DNA from: Mastigias papua
Lineage: Eukaryota > Cnidaria > Scyphozoa > Rhizostomeae > Mastigiidae
DNA length: 64,000 nt
NCBI GenBank assembly: GCA_964019165.1
Contig: OZ025268.1
Span: 5,247,570 to 5,311,569 of the forward strand
Direction: 5' to 3'
Positions 1-12,300 of the stretch are shown in pieces. A program made the position numbers and the translations under genes. The notes under the pieces were generated by a model that searched no databases, was not told the DNA's origin, and saw only the letters and a program-made list of their open reading frames with translations. Positions within the stretch are counted from its first letter, which is position 1. Each line of letters opens with the position of its first letter.

Positions 1-924
1 ATGTCTCATAGAACAAACATAGCTTTTTTGCTGTGTAATAGGGCATTTTGCTCAAAAACATGTTTTTCTGCAAATTTGTATAGCAGAATACCTATACTTT
101 ATTTTATGGCAATGTGCTTATGACACTATGAACATTTTACGTATGATTTATTATGAGCAAATTGATGAATTTTCGTCACATTCAGCTCAGCTGTACTCGT
201 CCAAAAATCTTTAAATTAATTATTGCTTTTATGCATAAACGTATTTTAGTACCATTATCATCATGAAGACTATCACAAATTATGTTATGATGCTAAGCTT
301 TGTGCAACTACTGAATACCAAAACATCTCTGTAAGTGACTCCAATTGATCCTAAGTAACAAGCTTTCCTTGATTTACTGTAAGAGTTCTGCTAGCTGTGT
401 TCCAATGTTTCAATGATGATCAAAATATTTTTATTTCTTAGCGTATTCCCTCTTTCTATCTTTCATTCTCGTACCAAATGAGCAAGGACCATCAACAACG
501 CAACATTTTTTAGTCTGATCTTAAACTGGTCGAGAGCTCTGATCACATACTTCTTTGTACTGTTCTATGAATAAATGTCGATCACGGTTAACTCTAGGCC
601 CAATTTTCACTCCATTGACTGTCTGGATTTTCATATTTGAATATCCCATTGCCATTCGCTGCTGGGATTACCCTTTATTTCTTGTTTTACATTTATTATT
701 GTTTTAAACAAACGTACCTATATTCTTACACATTATGCTTCTTTCATATACATTTCCATGTTCTACATCCCTAACCTACATTATACACGATCTTCATTCA
801 TATTCTTCTATGCAAAGTGACTCATTGGCTTCATTCCCATTTCCATTCGTTGCTGGGATTAACCATTATTTCTTGTTTTACATTTACTATTGTTTTAAAC
901 AAACATATCTATATCGTTAGCAAT

Positions 925-1107
925 AGCATAGCCGCCAAATAATTGAGAGCTCTGGCAGATCTATTTTCTCCCAACCTGATTGACCAATCATCATGCAGCA
1001 TTTTGACCATATATGCTAAAACTAGGCCTATTTTGCATGACGATTGGTCAATTCGGTTGGGAGAAAATAGACCTTATCAAAGATTTCGAACATTTGGTGG
1101 AAATGCT
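925..1107. mobile_element. MITE family A, copy 1 (8-9 bp target duplication)
   Basis: Imperfect inverted repeat with ends AGCATAGCCGCCAAAT and ATTTGGTGGAAATGCT. Further in, TTTTCTCCCAACCTGATTGA is mirrored by TCAATTCGGTTGGGAGAAAA. The flanks GTTAGCAAT (left) and ATTAGCAAT (right) match at 8 of 9 positions, a target-site duplication of the size made by Mutator-like transposases. Other copies are at 6533, 15203 and 49938. The short reading frames inside repeat in every copy and are not genes. Confidence 0.75.
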
Positions 1108-1434
1108 ATTAGCAATATTGTTATTAATAGTAGGTCAAATCTGTGAGCAGCTGTCTTTACAAGATAGGAAAGCTACCACAGACAGGGGGTTTTAAGAGGA
1201 CCACACACTTTAGGAACCAAGCCCCATGTGACCACAGTGTACAATAAGATATGTAACTAAGAGACTGTAAAACTGACCGGCAGATCGAACGTGAAATAAG
1301 CCACTTTAATATGCATCTTTCACCACATCGGTCTTAAGTTGGGAATAGCATTCCAAATGAAGTTAGAGAGCTCCCCTTGCTCTATCAATTTTAAACAAGC
1401 CTAGAAGCAAAATTTTTATAGAGCTGATAACTCC

Positions 1435-1622
1435 TTTCTTTATTGTTTTTAAAAGACACGACTACCTGGATGAACAGCATCCACAATTAATATGTATATA
1501 TTCTTAATTTTTCTATTATTATATATATATTACGGTATTGATTTTTGTATTATAATTTAGCTGAATGGATTTCTTGTATAAAGAATTGTTAATTATAGTG
1601 ATAATAATAATAATATTTAATT
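1435..1622 (+). mobile_element. LINE 3' tail fragment
   Basis: Shares the order 'acacgactacctgga ... agcatcca ... gctgaatggatttcttgtataaa ... (ataata)n' with the tail of the reverse-transcriptase fragment at 19.6-20.16 kb. No coding part remains. This is a 5'-truncated non-LTR retrotransposon end. Confidence 0.55.
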
Positions 1623-2344
1623 TCGCTCACTAAATTCATGCAAACGATGCCAGACAAGTAGAGTAGGAGAATTCGGTTCAACGACGGGGACGATAACATC
1701 ACCTCGCCGAACCATCGTAACACGCTATGATACATTATACAAACCTAGTGATCGAAATTAAAGATGAGCTTTGGTTGTGTCTTAGTGTACGCTCGGTCTA
1801 TCTGCAAAGTATTACAATATGACCAGGGGCGTAACTGGCATTTTTTTTTCGGGGGGTGTACAAGATTTTGTCCGACATTTTGATATCTCCTTTGCGGTTT
1901 GGGAGGAAGTGTTTTGATAGAGCGGGAAATTAAGAACTAATTTCTTGATTTTTATTTTACTTTAACATTTGACAACATCCTGTTTGGCCTTTGCCCGACA
2001 AAACGCAGGCTTTCAATGATTGGGGGTATCACACCCCACACCCCCAATATGTACGTCCCTAAATATAACTAACGACATGACAAAGCAAGGAGTTAAGCCT
2101 TACTAGAAATTTCTCAGCTCCCCAACCCACTTACTCCGTGAACTCGGACGAATTACACGATTGGGTACAATTTTATGTGAGGATTATGCTGTATATCTAT
2201 TAGCTTTGTCGCCATTTAGGCTGAGTCAAGGACTATTCTTAGGTACTGGACAAATGTTTTCCCACTTACTCGCTTAATTTTTGATGGAAATTTCCAGTCC
2301 CCACCCCGCGCTTACAGAGACCTCCCGTTTATTAAGTAAGCAAA

Positions 2345-2498
2345 AGCTAGACCCTCCTAGGAGGGTAACCCTACCTAGATAGTAGGGTGACCCTACCTGA
2401 CATGTTGATGCAACAAAGAAAAACAATAAAGGAGGGGACCCTTCTGGTAGGATGGCCCTCTTAAGAGGGTAGTCCTACCTCCATGTAAACAGGCCCTA
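2345..2498. mobile_element. truncated TIR element with GGGTAACCCT-type subrepeats
   Basis: Blocks such as ccctcctaggagggtaaccc, agtagggtgaccct and ctcttaagagggtagtcc alternate in both orientations. The right end, catgtaaacaggcccta, matches the terminus of the 63.1-63.7 kb element. The left terminus is missing, so the copy looks 5'-truncated. Confidence 0.5.
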
Positions 2499-3386
2499 AG
2501 TATCCGTTTTAGCGCCCTCTGTTTCCTTGAAATTTAAATCTATCCACTAGAGCTACCCTATCAAAAATGTTACCACATCGCCCCTGCATTTGTTTCGGAT
2601 GAGCAGTGCTGTATACTATGCTAACAATAGAAGCGACAAGGCAATGCACAAGACATAGGACAAGACATAAGTAGATATCATATATGGGAGCAGGAATCAG
2701 GGGGACCGGGGGAGGGCACAGTCCCGCCTGATGGGCAGAATTCCACTTTATTCGAAAAATTTCCTCAGAACAAACAATGGTTTTTACGGATGATAGCTCA
2801 ATTCTTCTCGTCTATCAAGACAAACTGTTTCCAGCCCTCCCCCTTAACTAAAAGTCCTCCTATGCTCATATCACCGTCTAATATATCGGCTCAAAAATAT
2901 GTAGAGCGCATGCTCTAGTCTTTTGTCTAGATATATTGCTGCGCTTTCACTGTTTACTTGTGGACGCAGGTTGGTTCGAAAACAGATAGAAAGAGTTGCG
3001 TTTTCAAAAATATACGGATACGTGTAGACGTAGCCTCAGTGACAGGTGCAGGATTTCTAAAGGCCTTTATGGCAGTGTTATTTACAATTGTTATCAGGTA
3101 CCAACTAAATACAATCGCATTTTTGTGTAGACTCTTAGGTGTTTATCTGTGCAAGTAGTTGACATCAACAGCTAGAACCAACTAGAAGCCAGAAACTACA
3201 GGTAGACAACGGATAAGACTACACAAAGCGGTCGGAAAGTTGGAGTCACATGCATATTCCATTACAGCGATCATTTCTTGCATGGATTCAAGTATTCTAT
3301 GACGCGACAAGAACTGAATTCATTTTTCTTTGTAGATACTGAAGTTTGAAGCTCCTAGAGAATTCAAAGGCAATTATTTAAGAATA

Positions 3387-6300
3387 ATGACAGAGCAGAC
3401 AAAGCAGAGAACATTTAGAAAGCTAATGATAGCGTATAGCATTTTTGAAATGCTGTTTTGTTCCGGTCCTATATTTGGCTGGGCATCTTTGGCTTACATT
3501 TTGAAAAAAGAGAACTACTTTGGCGAGTATTGTGAGGTGCAAATCCAGCAGAACAGCTCTAGTATTAACAGAAATGCTGTTTGCAGAGAGCAAGAAAACA
3601 GACTAAACATTGCATATACAGTTGGTTTCATCACAGTCGGTTTGGTGTCATTTCCAGTTGGATATCTGCTGGATACGTTCGGCCCAAAGATTACAAGATA
3701 TGCAAGCAGGTATGGAAAAATAAAGATCACTCATAAGTTATCATTGATATCAGCTATAAATGTAAAGATGCCTTGCTTTTATCCAGTTTAATTGAGTCTC
3801 TGAAGCAGTGCAAATAGTACATAAAGATAATGTCCACCCTATTGACAAAAAATAAAAACCGCTTTAAAGCTATACGCTGAAAACAATGAGAAATAACAGG
3901 CTTCCTCGCAATCGATCAGGACCTACCATATCAAGTTCTCCTGCATCACACGAAAAATCACGAAATGCTATCATTCAGATCTATTTTCTTGCAACAAAGA
4001 GGAGTCAGACGTTTTGCTTTATAGGGAATCACTTTATAAGGAACATACATGTAGTAGGCCACAAAGTATAGGAACTTTTACCACTATAGACAAAATCCCG
4101 AATTGACTTCTGAAAATAGAATATTTTTATCGAGAAAAAGGCAACCATTTCCATTCATTGCAGTCATTGCGTGAATGATGAGTGTTTCAATCCATGTAGC
4201 AGTGTTTCACAGAGGGTACCAGAGGGGCTTGCGTTGAAACTTATGAGTATAATATCCTGTCTTAACACATAAAACAGATAGTGTCTTTATAGTACGAAGT
4301 GTACAGTTAAAAGTAAAGAACTACCAAGGAACCTTTGGGACCACAACCACCAATAAGGACTTTAAGAAGTAGGACTTGACAAGGTTCCTTATAAAAGAAT
4401 GTGAAGCTATCAACGGTATAAGACTTGATGCTAATGAAATGGACATGGCCAAAATTTGATTCTTCAGGTTTGGCTATATACTTTCCAATGATAGGAGAAG
4501 CTTTGTGATCACCATTGCATAGAATCATGAAAGTATCAATCGTTCATAAAAGTCTCTGCAGCTTACGATCTACCGTGTTTTCCTAAAAATATCAGATATT
4601 TACTCGTCAAGTGTGTGTTATTGGTCTTATTCTAAAAGATTAAACCTACAACTGGTCATCTTCGAGGCGGTGATGTCTTGGATTGCTTGTATTATCTGAC
4701 CAATGCTGTTATTGGACACATACTTTGGCTACCGAAATGCAACATGGACCAGGATGAGTACAACAACTAATGTCTGTACAGATATGTAAAGCTGCAGCCG
4801 GTCTTTTAGTCAGTTGATTTCAGGGCATACGTAAGTTGCATAACACAATTTGATAGCTCATTGATGAGAATCTCGCAAACTTAAGCAGAATCGTACCAAA
4901 AGCGTTAAAAATACTTTAAGAAGTAATTCACTTTGAGAAGGATAACTTTTAAGTAAAGCTATGGTCCGGCAGATAATGAGTTATTCCTCAGGGTTTCACA
5001 CTCAGTATACAACCTTTAGTTCTATTCTAATGCAAGACTTACAGAGAGGAAATGATAAGAAATTTTGCATAAAGCTCTTTTTCTCTTAAAGTGGCTCTAG
5101 AATATAAGCATGGAGCATTCTGAAAGAAGGGTAGCCAACCAAGGGGCACAATGACTCATTCAATTAGAAAAATGAGAATATTAACAGGATGATTATCATA
5201 CAATTCCCTCTGATCGTTTCTTGTGTGTTAGGGACCCGTCATTAATTCTTCCAGGGGAGGGGTGGAAGACATCTGGAAGGGGTATCAAAACTCTGCACAC
5301 TCAGAGGGCGGGGGGATGAAAAATAAAGAGCATTACAAGAGAAGGACTATGGAGTTTCTTCTGAAGTCCTGGAGTGGGGAACAAAATATCTACATAAATC
5401 TGAGAGGGGGACGAAAATTCCATCAAATATATGAGAATGTCTTCCACCCCCTCCCCACATGTAATTAATGACCCGTCCCTTAGCTATAAAAAACAATTCT
5501 GCCCTTTTGCTAAGTCTAGAAGGATTTTTGTTGAAGATATTGAGCTTAGAACCCACTCTTGAAGTTAAAGATAAAGATTTAGTAGCAAAACTGAACGACT
5601 AAAAACAGCATGCTAAAAGTGTTCGGTGTTTTTCTAGAAATACCAAAAAACAATAAGTTATAAGATATCATAGACTAGCTATGATCAGAGTCTCAGCTCA
5701 TGACTCTCATATTTTTGGCTTTCAGTGCACTTTTTGGGATATCCTCTGCCTTTTGGATCAACTTTACGAAAGGTAAGTACGCAAGAAGGATCATCTTACA
5801 TGATCACTATTGTTGTAATGGGCTTTGCCTGATTATATTCTTTCAATATTGAGTGAAATTATTTTCCCTTATTTTTGCCTTTTAGTCTTCCAGTTTTGGA
5901 ACTGGCTTTTGTCCTCGAATACAGCAATACCAGGCTCACAAACGTTTACTTTCACCAGGTGAAATCATGTGACATCATCGGCAATTTCGTTGGAAGCTCT
6001 AATGCTTCTCTTAAACTTCCTAAGTGCAAGTTCTAAAGGGTTTCGTTTTACATTACAGAAAGTGAGCACCTAATATACCCTGCAGTTCTAACTTTGTCAT
6101 CAGCTGGTGTTTTCAGCAGTTTTGCATTCTTTCAGGTAGGCACGTTTCTTTTCATGCAGTATACTGAAAGATTAAATGCTTATCTCCAGACAGCAGGTCT
6201 TCGATAAAGCTTTTTTGTTTTTAACTGGCTTTGATTATACTTAAACTGCTTATGCTACCAAGAGCTTTCTGCTAGACCTAAAGAGTTTGTTTTGCATCAG

Positions 6301-9300
6301 TCGGCAAATGATATGAACGTTACAACAGTTTGAAGCTACTGATTCAATTCAGAAGTTCAATTAAATATATACTAGTTTGATATCATATATCATAAGGAGT
6401 TTCAAGTAAGATTCCTGTACCAAATCACATTCAATCTCCTATAAGTTGTCCCCTTTAGCAGCATGAGGTTATGATCAAACCCATCGTCACAATCAAGGCT
6501 ACAGCTTCCATCTTTTCAGAAAAAGTCAAGTGTAGCATAACCGCCAAATGTTTGAGAGCTCCGTCAGGTCTATTTTCTCCCAACCTAATTGACCAATCAT
6601 CATGCAGGATTCTGACCACACATGTTATGACTAGGCCCATTTTGCATGATGATTGGTCAATTAGGTAGAGAGAAAATAGACTTTTATCGGAGTTCACAAA
6701 CATTTGGCAGCTATGAAGTACCATGATAGGCATACAGTAAGTACTTCAGGAAGTTTGAAGTTGGCGGAAGTCAATTCATATGCGGTAGCCAATGTTATAA
6801 GTGGTCTTCTCTTTACTATACACTGCCTGCACTAGTTCATTTCATTTAATTTGATCAAGCAAACTCGTTTTCTACTCTTAATAACGAGTTATTCCAATAT
6901 TTCTAATCTTGGATGAAACTTTGGTCATTTATTTTATGTAGATTTCTCGGATATTTTGCACCATTCAAAGACTTTTTTATACTGTATGTTACTTCCAGTA
7001 TTTGTTAGTATATGTTGCATTCAAAATTATTCTGATATTACTTGCCTGTTTCACAGGTATCTGCCTTCTATTGTCATAATCATCAGTCCACTGTTCTTGG
7101 ATTACAAAATGGCGCATATAATGCTAGTGCAGTTATACTGCATGTCATCAAGGTAAAATTGCCTTCATTCGAAGTAAGAGAATCATTATTCCATTCAGGG
7201 GAAAGCCGAAGTAGGGGTAATAAGTTCTTTTTTCGTTTTTACCTAGACTTAATGGCATACTTTCATATGCTTTTCTTTAGACTTGTTCACCACTCAACTG
7301 CCGTTTAACTAATTTTCCCCACCCTACGACAAATAAGCTTTTGAGTTGACTTCTCTAAATCTTTTTTTAATCCTCTTCATAGATTCTCTACGAAGTGCAG
7401 AAGTTATTTCGCTTGGAAATACTCCTTGCACTGTATTGTGGGTTATCATCCATATTAGTTCTGGGGGCAACTTTCATATTTGTTCCCACGAAAAAGGATC
7501 TAGTCAAACACGTAGTAGGCCAGAATGTTACAAAGGATGCACTATTAGAAGAGAGAGCAGAAATCACCCTTGAAAACAGTCACATGCAAAAAGCCAATGA
7601 TAACTGTGAAAATGATGAATATTGTGGAAGCGACAAGTCACCTGCCCTTGGGAAGATAGCAGCAAGAGACAGCCTCATTGGTATGAAGGAATAAAGAGTT
7701 TCTTTATAAAAATTCGTCATGTTTTTCATCGTCCTATTGGTATAACAACGTAACATGCATGTCCTATAATTGTCGAGAGTCAACATACTCTGAAAAGTCT
7801 GTTGGTACTACAGAACTTCACTACAGCACGAAAAAGCGGCACCATGTTTTAGTCATACAGTATGACTAAAACATGGTACCGCTTTTTCGTGCTGTAGTTA
7901 ACATACTCTGTTACAACGTCCCAACGAGACCGTGTATGGGGCCCGGGGCAAATAGAAAAACGGGGACAGTATCAATATAAAAGCCACCACAGATCATTTC
8001 ACAGCTTTTGGGGCTCTTCTCAGGTTTTGGGCCCCTTCTCAGGTTTTGGGCCCGGTGTAATCTACCACGCCTGACCCCATCGCGGCAGGCCTGCATAGCT
8101 TAAATTTCTGTTTTCGTTACTCAAATATTACACATGACATTCAGCTTTTAATAGAATATGCCATTGAATTATGAGATAATGTTTAAGATTACCTACATGT
8201 AACGCTTTTTTCACCTAGGACTATTGTACTTTTACTTTTACCTAGTACTTTTGTATGTAAGTAATGTAAGTAATATTTTATTCCTATATATTAACATTAG
8301 TCTATTTTGTAAGTTTTTAAGTGGAGGGCCCCTTGAAAATCAGCAACGCTGAAGGGCAACCCTCCTTAAATATTTGAAATCAAATCAAATCAAATCAAAT
8401 CAAATCAGGACTCTTCGCTATTAGCTTCCGCTGTTAGCTTTACACATTTGTGTTTTTATAAGAAACAAGTGCATCTCAAATCTGGCAAAAATTAAGAAAC
8501 ATTTTAGAAACACAGGCAAGCTGGACTTCAAAAGTAAACTTGAAAGAACTGTTTCTGCAAAAAAATTTCTATTATGCTGGGAAAAGTACTTAAATACTTC
8601 TATCATTCCTGATTCCAACCTCAATTTCGAGCGAAATTGGAAACTAATTTCATACATACTTCACAGAACCTGAACAACATCTTCCTCGTCTATGAGCTGC
8701 CTTATATGGGCTGTTGCTGTTGTTGAAAATTTCAAGAATTTTAAAACACATTTAAAGGTGGATCTGAAAGCTTGTTTCCTATAAAAAGGACACGTGTGAT
8801 GATGTGGCTGTTCTCCATTATATTTTGAACTGTTATTCAAACCTTGAATGACACTTTGAAATTCTCGAGAATTCTTTCCTATTCCGTCTTTCCCCGTCCT
8901 TTCGTTAGATTTGCTGATTCCACTTTTGAATTGGTATGCATTTGGTGCTCTAATGAGATTTCTTTCTCTAGCTATCGAAGTTGACAATACATCAATCATG
9001 AATAGAGGTTCTGTGCCAAACGTAGTGCTAGTGGATGCGGCTATCAAACAACAAAGCTGCTCAACAAATAGCTTAGATGCTATTGCAACTTTAGATGAGA
9101 TGAAGCTAACTGCATTCAATGCACTTCTGAAGGGCTCCAAACTAAGCATCAATAGTTTCGTCGATGTATCAGAAGACAGAAAATGTAAGACACACTGCTG
9201 CAACTTAGATTCAAGCTCATCAGAAATGATTATCATTAATAACAGACACCAAAATTCTTTTAAGGAATCTTATGTTATCTACTACCTATCATGCACGATT

Positions 9301-12300
9301 GGTCTTCATGATAGCTCTTGCCATAAAATGATACATGACCGTAGCATTTCCATTCCACCTTCTTCTCCTATTCTCTCCGCACCTCCTAAAGTGACATCTG
9401 ATAGTGGAAGTCTAAAGTCGAAGTTACCTCTATTAAGTATCCGAAACGTTTGACGATTCTTTAATCAAATCCATCAAATATGTCTTCTCTATCATAACTC
9501 TATTCCTATTGTGTATCCGTAAGATCAGGAGCAGTCCAACCTACTAGCAAACCTTGCATTTTATATTCTCTCTCCAGCGAAAGTGACGTGGGTGCAGCAT
9601 TAAACTCTGACCTAAAATATCCGCCTAAACGTTCGTAGTTCCTAAGCAATCTTGATTCGATAGTGCATAAGATATAAAAATGGAAAGTTTAACCATTCCA
9701 AGAAGTTGTATGGCACTACCAACTCCCCTCTTTTTATTCCTTTTCTTAACTTTTCGCGTATTTTTCTTTTCTTTAGCCATTTTTATTTTTTTTTATTAAT
9801 AAGTTTTTGAAAATTGTTTGTGCTGTCTTTGGTAGAGACCAGATAACATTGTGCCTTTCTACGCCAGGGACAGCAAAGTATATAATAAGTAACAGTTGCA
9901 TTTATTTTTTACAGATTTCAGAAAAAGAACTTTCGATTTTTAAATAAATCACAAAACCATATCTGTGCAAAGATATTCAAGTTCAATATTACAAACATTT
10001 TTATTGCCATTTTCACTTTAACTGTCTGATTGGCTTGACAGTTTCGCTCGAAACAGTTCAGGAGTTACTTTTTGCTTTAATTCGATTAACGGTTTTTGCT
10101 TTAACAGGCAAAACGCAAGAAAAGACTTCAACACTGATTGGAATACTCTTCTCTGGAGTCTTCTTGTGGCACCAGTTTTTCTCATCTATTTTCCACTTGC
10201 ATATGTACTATTTCATTTCAACATTTGAAAGTCTATTGTTGAGCATTGATGAGTCAAACGAAGAAACAGGTGATGAATTCAAAAACTAGTCACAGAATAA
10301 CTATCGACTATACTAAATACGATGAAGAGGATACTTCCAAACATCCATTTATTGCACTTTGTTTTAACCGTTGTCCTTATCATAATGAAGCCGGTTATGT
10401 CTCTACTACAGTAACAAGCGCCAAATGTTTGCAGTATATACACTCCACATTGTACAACACTGCAAATTCAGCCATTAAATCCACCAGGCAATAATTGCTA
10501 ACGCATTTTGCGCTTTTAAAACCTTGTGGAAACCAGGCTTTACATAAAGAAATCAATTTAAATTATACATAAAAGTTTCTTCAAGTTCTTCATAGAGCTA
10601 CCCAACTTTTATTAAAAGAATTGCTGAGCCTCAATGTTCCTAAAATTTGCCGATTTTGAGCTAGAGATTATTCTCAAATTTCAGCGATTTTGAGCATTTG
10701 TATTCGTTTCTCAAGTCGCATAATAGCGTAATGACTCTTAGACCGGACAAGTCATAATCACGCTTGTTTTGTTCTTCACTATAGCACAAAAAACGGGAAC
10801 ACTCTCTAAGCATACCGAAATGCTTTCTCGTCTGACACTCGTCAGAGTATGAAACGCCGGATAACGAACGAAAGGTGAACGGAAATATATAGCCAGATAC
10901 TCAGCTCACCTTTCGGTCATCAACCGACGTTTCGTACTCTGGCGAGTGTCGGAAGAAATAACTTTCAGTATGTTTAAAGAATGTTCCCCTTTTTCGTGCT
11001 ATAGTGAAGTTCTGTAGAACTAACAGACTTTTCGCGTTGATTTGTTTTCTAAATAACCTCAAATTTCCTAAAAATCGAAGTTTTCACGAAGCTGGAGCCA
11101 AGCATTATACCTAAATTATTATTACAATTCAGCGATGTTCTTGGAGCAAAAATATCGATAGTCGTCAAATCTAGTTTACAAAAGTCAACAAGTTTACAAC
11201 CAATGCCCCCCCCCTCCCCAGAGATTAAAAATATCCGTCACTGATACTATTAGTAAATCAAATCACAACAGTGAAGTTCCATAATTCCTAACTGCCTTTT
11301 TACATATTAGTCAATAGATATATCAATATTCTTGGCATTGCTCAAGTTGTGGGTGTGGTATTCGCGCCGCTGTTAGGCCCATACATTGACAAAAACCCGA
11401 GAAATCAGACGGTAGCATCATTCGAAGATTACAGAGCATGGAAGATAAAAAGATGTGGAATTGCTTTGGCTATCACCAATACACTAAACGTATTGATGGG
11501 AGCAGTTGTGTTGATTCCAATCTTGGAAGTCCAGGTAGTAATCTACACTTTGTCATTTGTGATAACGTACACATTCTATAGGCCTAATAAAAAGCTATGT
11601 GAAACAGCAAATACGGCTGCCATTCTGGTTAACTACATGAATACAGCTCCATGCTACCAAATCTAAATCTCCAAAAGTGCATTTAAAAACAACTATGACA
11701 CCATAAAGGTGATTCACTTCATATCAACAAAGAGAATAGGCGGCAAACTTACGTTCCCTGTGGAAGTTGGAAAGACTGAAGAGGAATGAGTCGCCAAGTA
11801 TTCAATCTTTCCAGATTCGTGAAATGGTTTTGCTATATCTTCAAATAAACGGCCTAGCCAAAAAGTAAGAGCACAGAGACACGTTAGCTTTGCAAGACCA
11901 TTCAATTAAAACTGAAACAAAGCAATGTACCGCAAACAAAGTTGTATTCGGAGTTCCCGTGGGACCAGTGTTTTTTCGAGTTCTGTTTGAAAACTCAACC
12001 ATTGTTGTTGCACAATTGCATAAAATTTTCCACCTTTCCTCCTCACTCAGGTAATCGCCATTGGGGCTCAGGTGCTTCTGCGAGGCTTTTTCTACGCTGT
12101 TCACTTCACTTATTTTGCCGTCATGTAAGTATAAGATCTTATTTATCTATCTCACATGATTTCGGGGAAAATGTATCCTTCTTTTTCCATTAAATATACA
12201 GGAGAGATTTTATAGCTCTTACACAGAGTGCAACTTTCTGTTCAACATCACTACAAGCATTTTTTTTAAATAGAAAGGCTTTTTTGGTCCAGTATAGAAC

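Larger units (their letters stand above)
1..3386. other. intergenic, repeat-filled DNA upstream of the SLC43-like gene
   Basis: No convincing exon was found. It holds a 9-bp-TSD MITE (925-1107), a LINE 3' tail (about 1435-1622), a degenerate element with GGGGGTGT/ACACCCCC-type ends (about 1830-2065) and a truncated MITE (about 2345-2498) ending in the same GTAAACAGGCCCTA terminus as the element at 63.1-63.7 kb. A possible splice acceptor (tttctttgtag, ending 3335) lies 51 bp before the transporter start codon, so an untranslated first exon may be in this stretch; I cannot place it. Confidence 0.5.

Noticed and set aside
943..1146. Short coding frames shared by 1.0, 6.5 and 15.2 kb
   Set aside because: They recur because they lie in MITE family A; both strands read the same peptide owing to the inverted repeat.
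5886..5958. Extra exon between SLC43 exons 2 and 3
   Set aside because: It has AG/GT borders, but exon 2 joins exon 3 in phase and gives a continuous family match; including this segment adds unrelated sequence.
8661..9236. 191-codon minus-strand frame
   Set aside because: It overlaps the MITE at its 3' end, has no start or splice support, and mirrors the plus-strand candidate exon. Not excluded, but weaker.
10930..10965. Hammerhead-like CUGACGA/CUGGCGA plus GAAA in family B elements
   Set aside because: Stem II cannot form (two pairs at most) and there is no cleavage triplet with helix III.
11535..11666. Continuation of SLC43 exon 7 past 11534
   Set aside because: The frame stays open by chance (VVIYTLSFVITYTFY), but splicing at 11534 to 12051 gives the correct family alignment with equal spacing.
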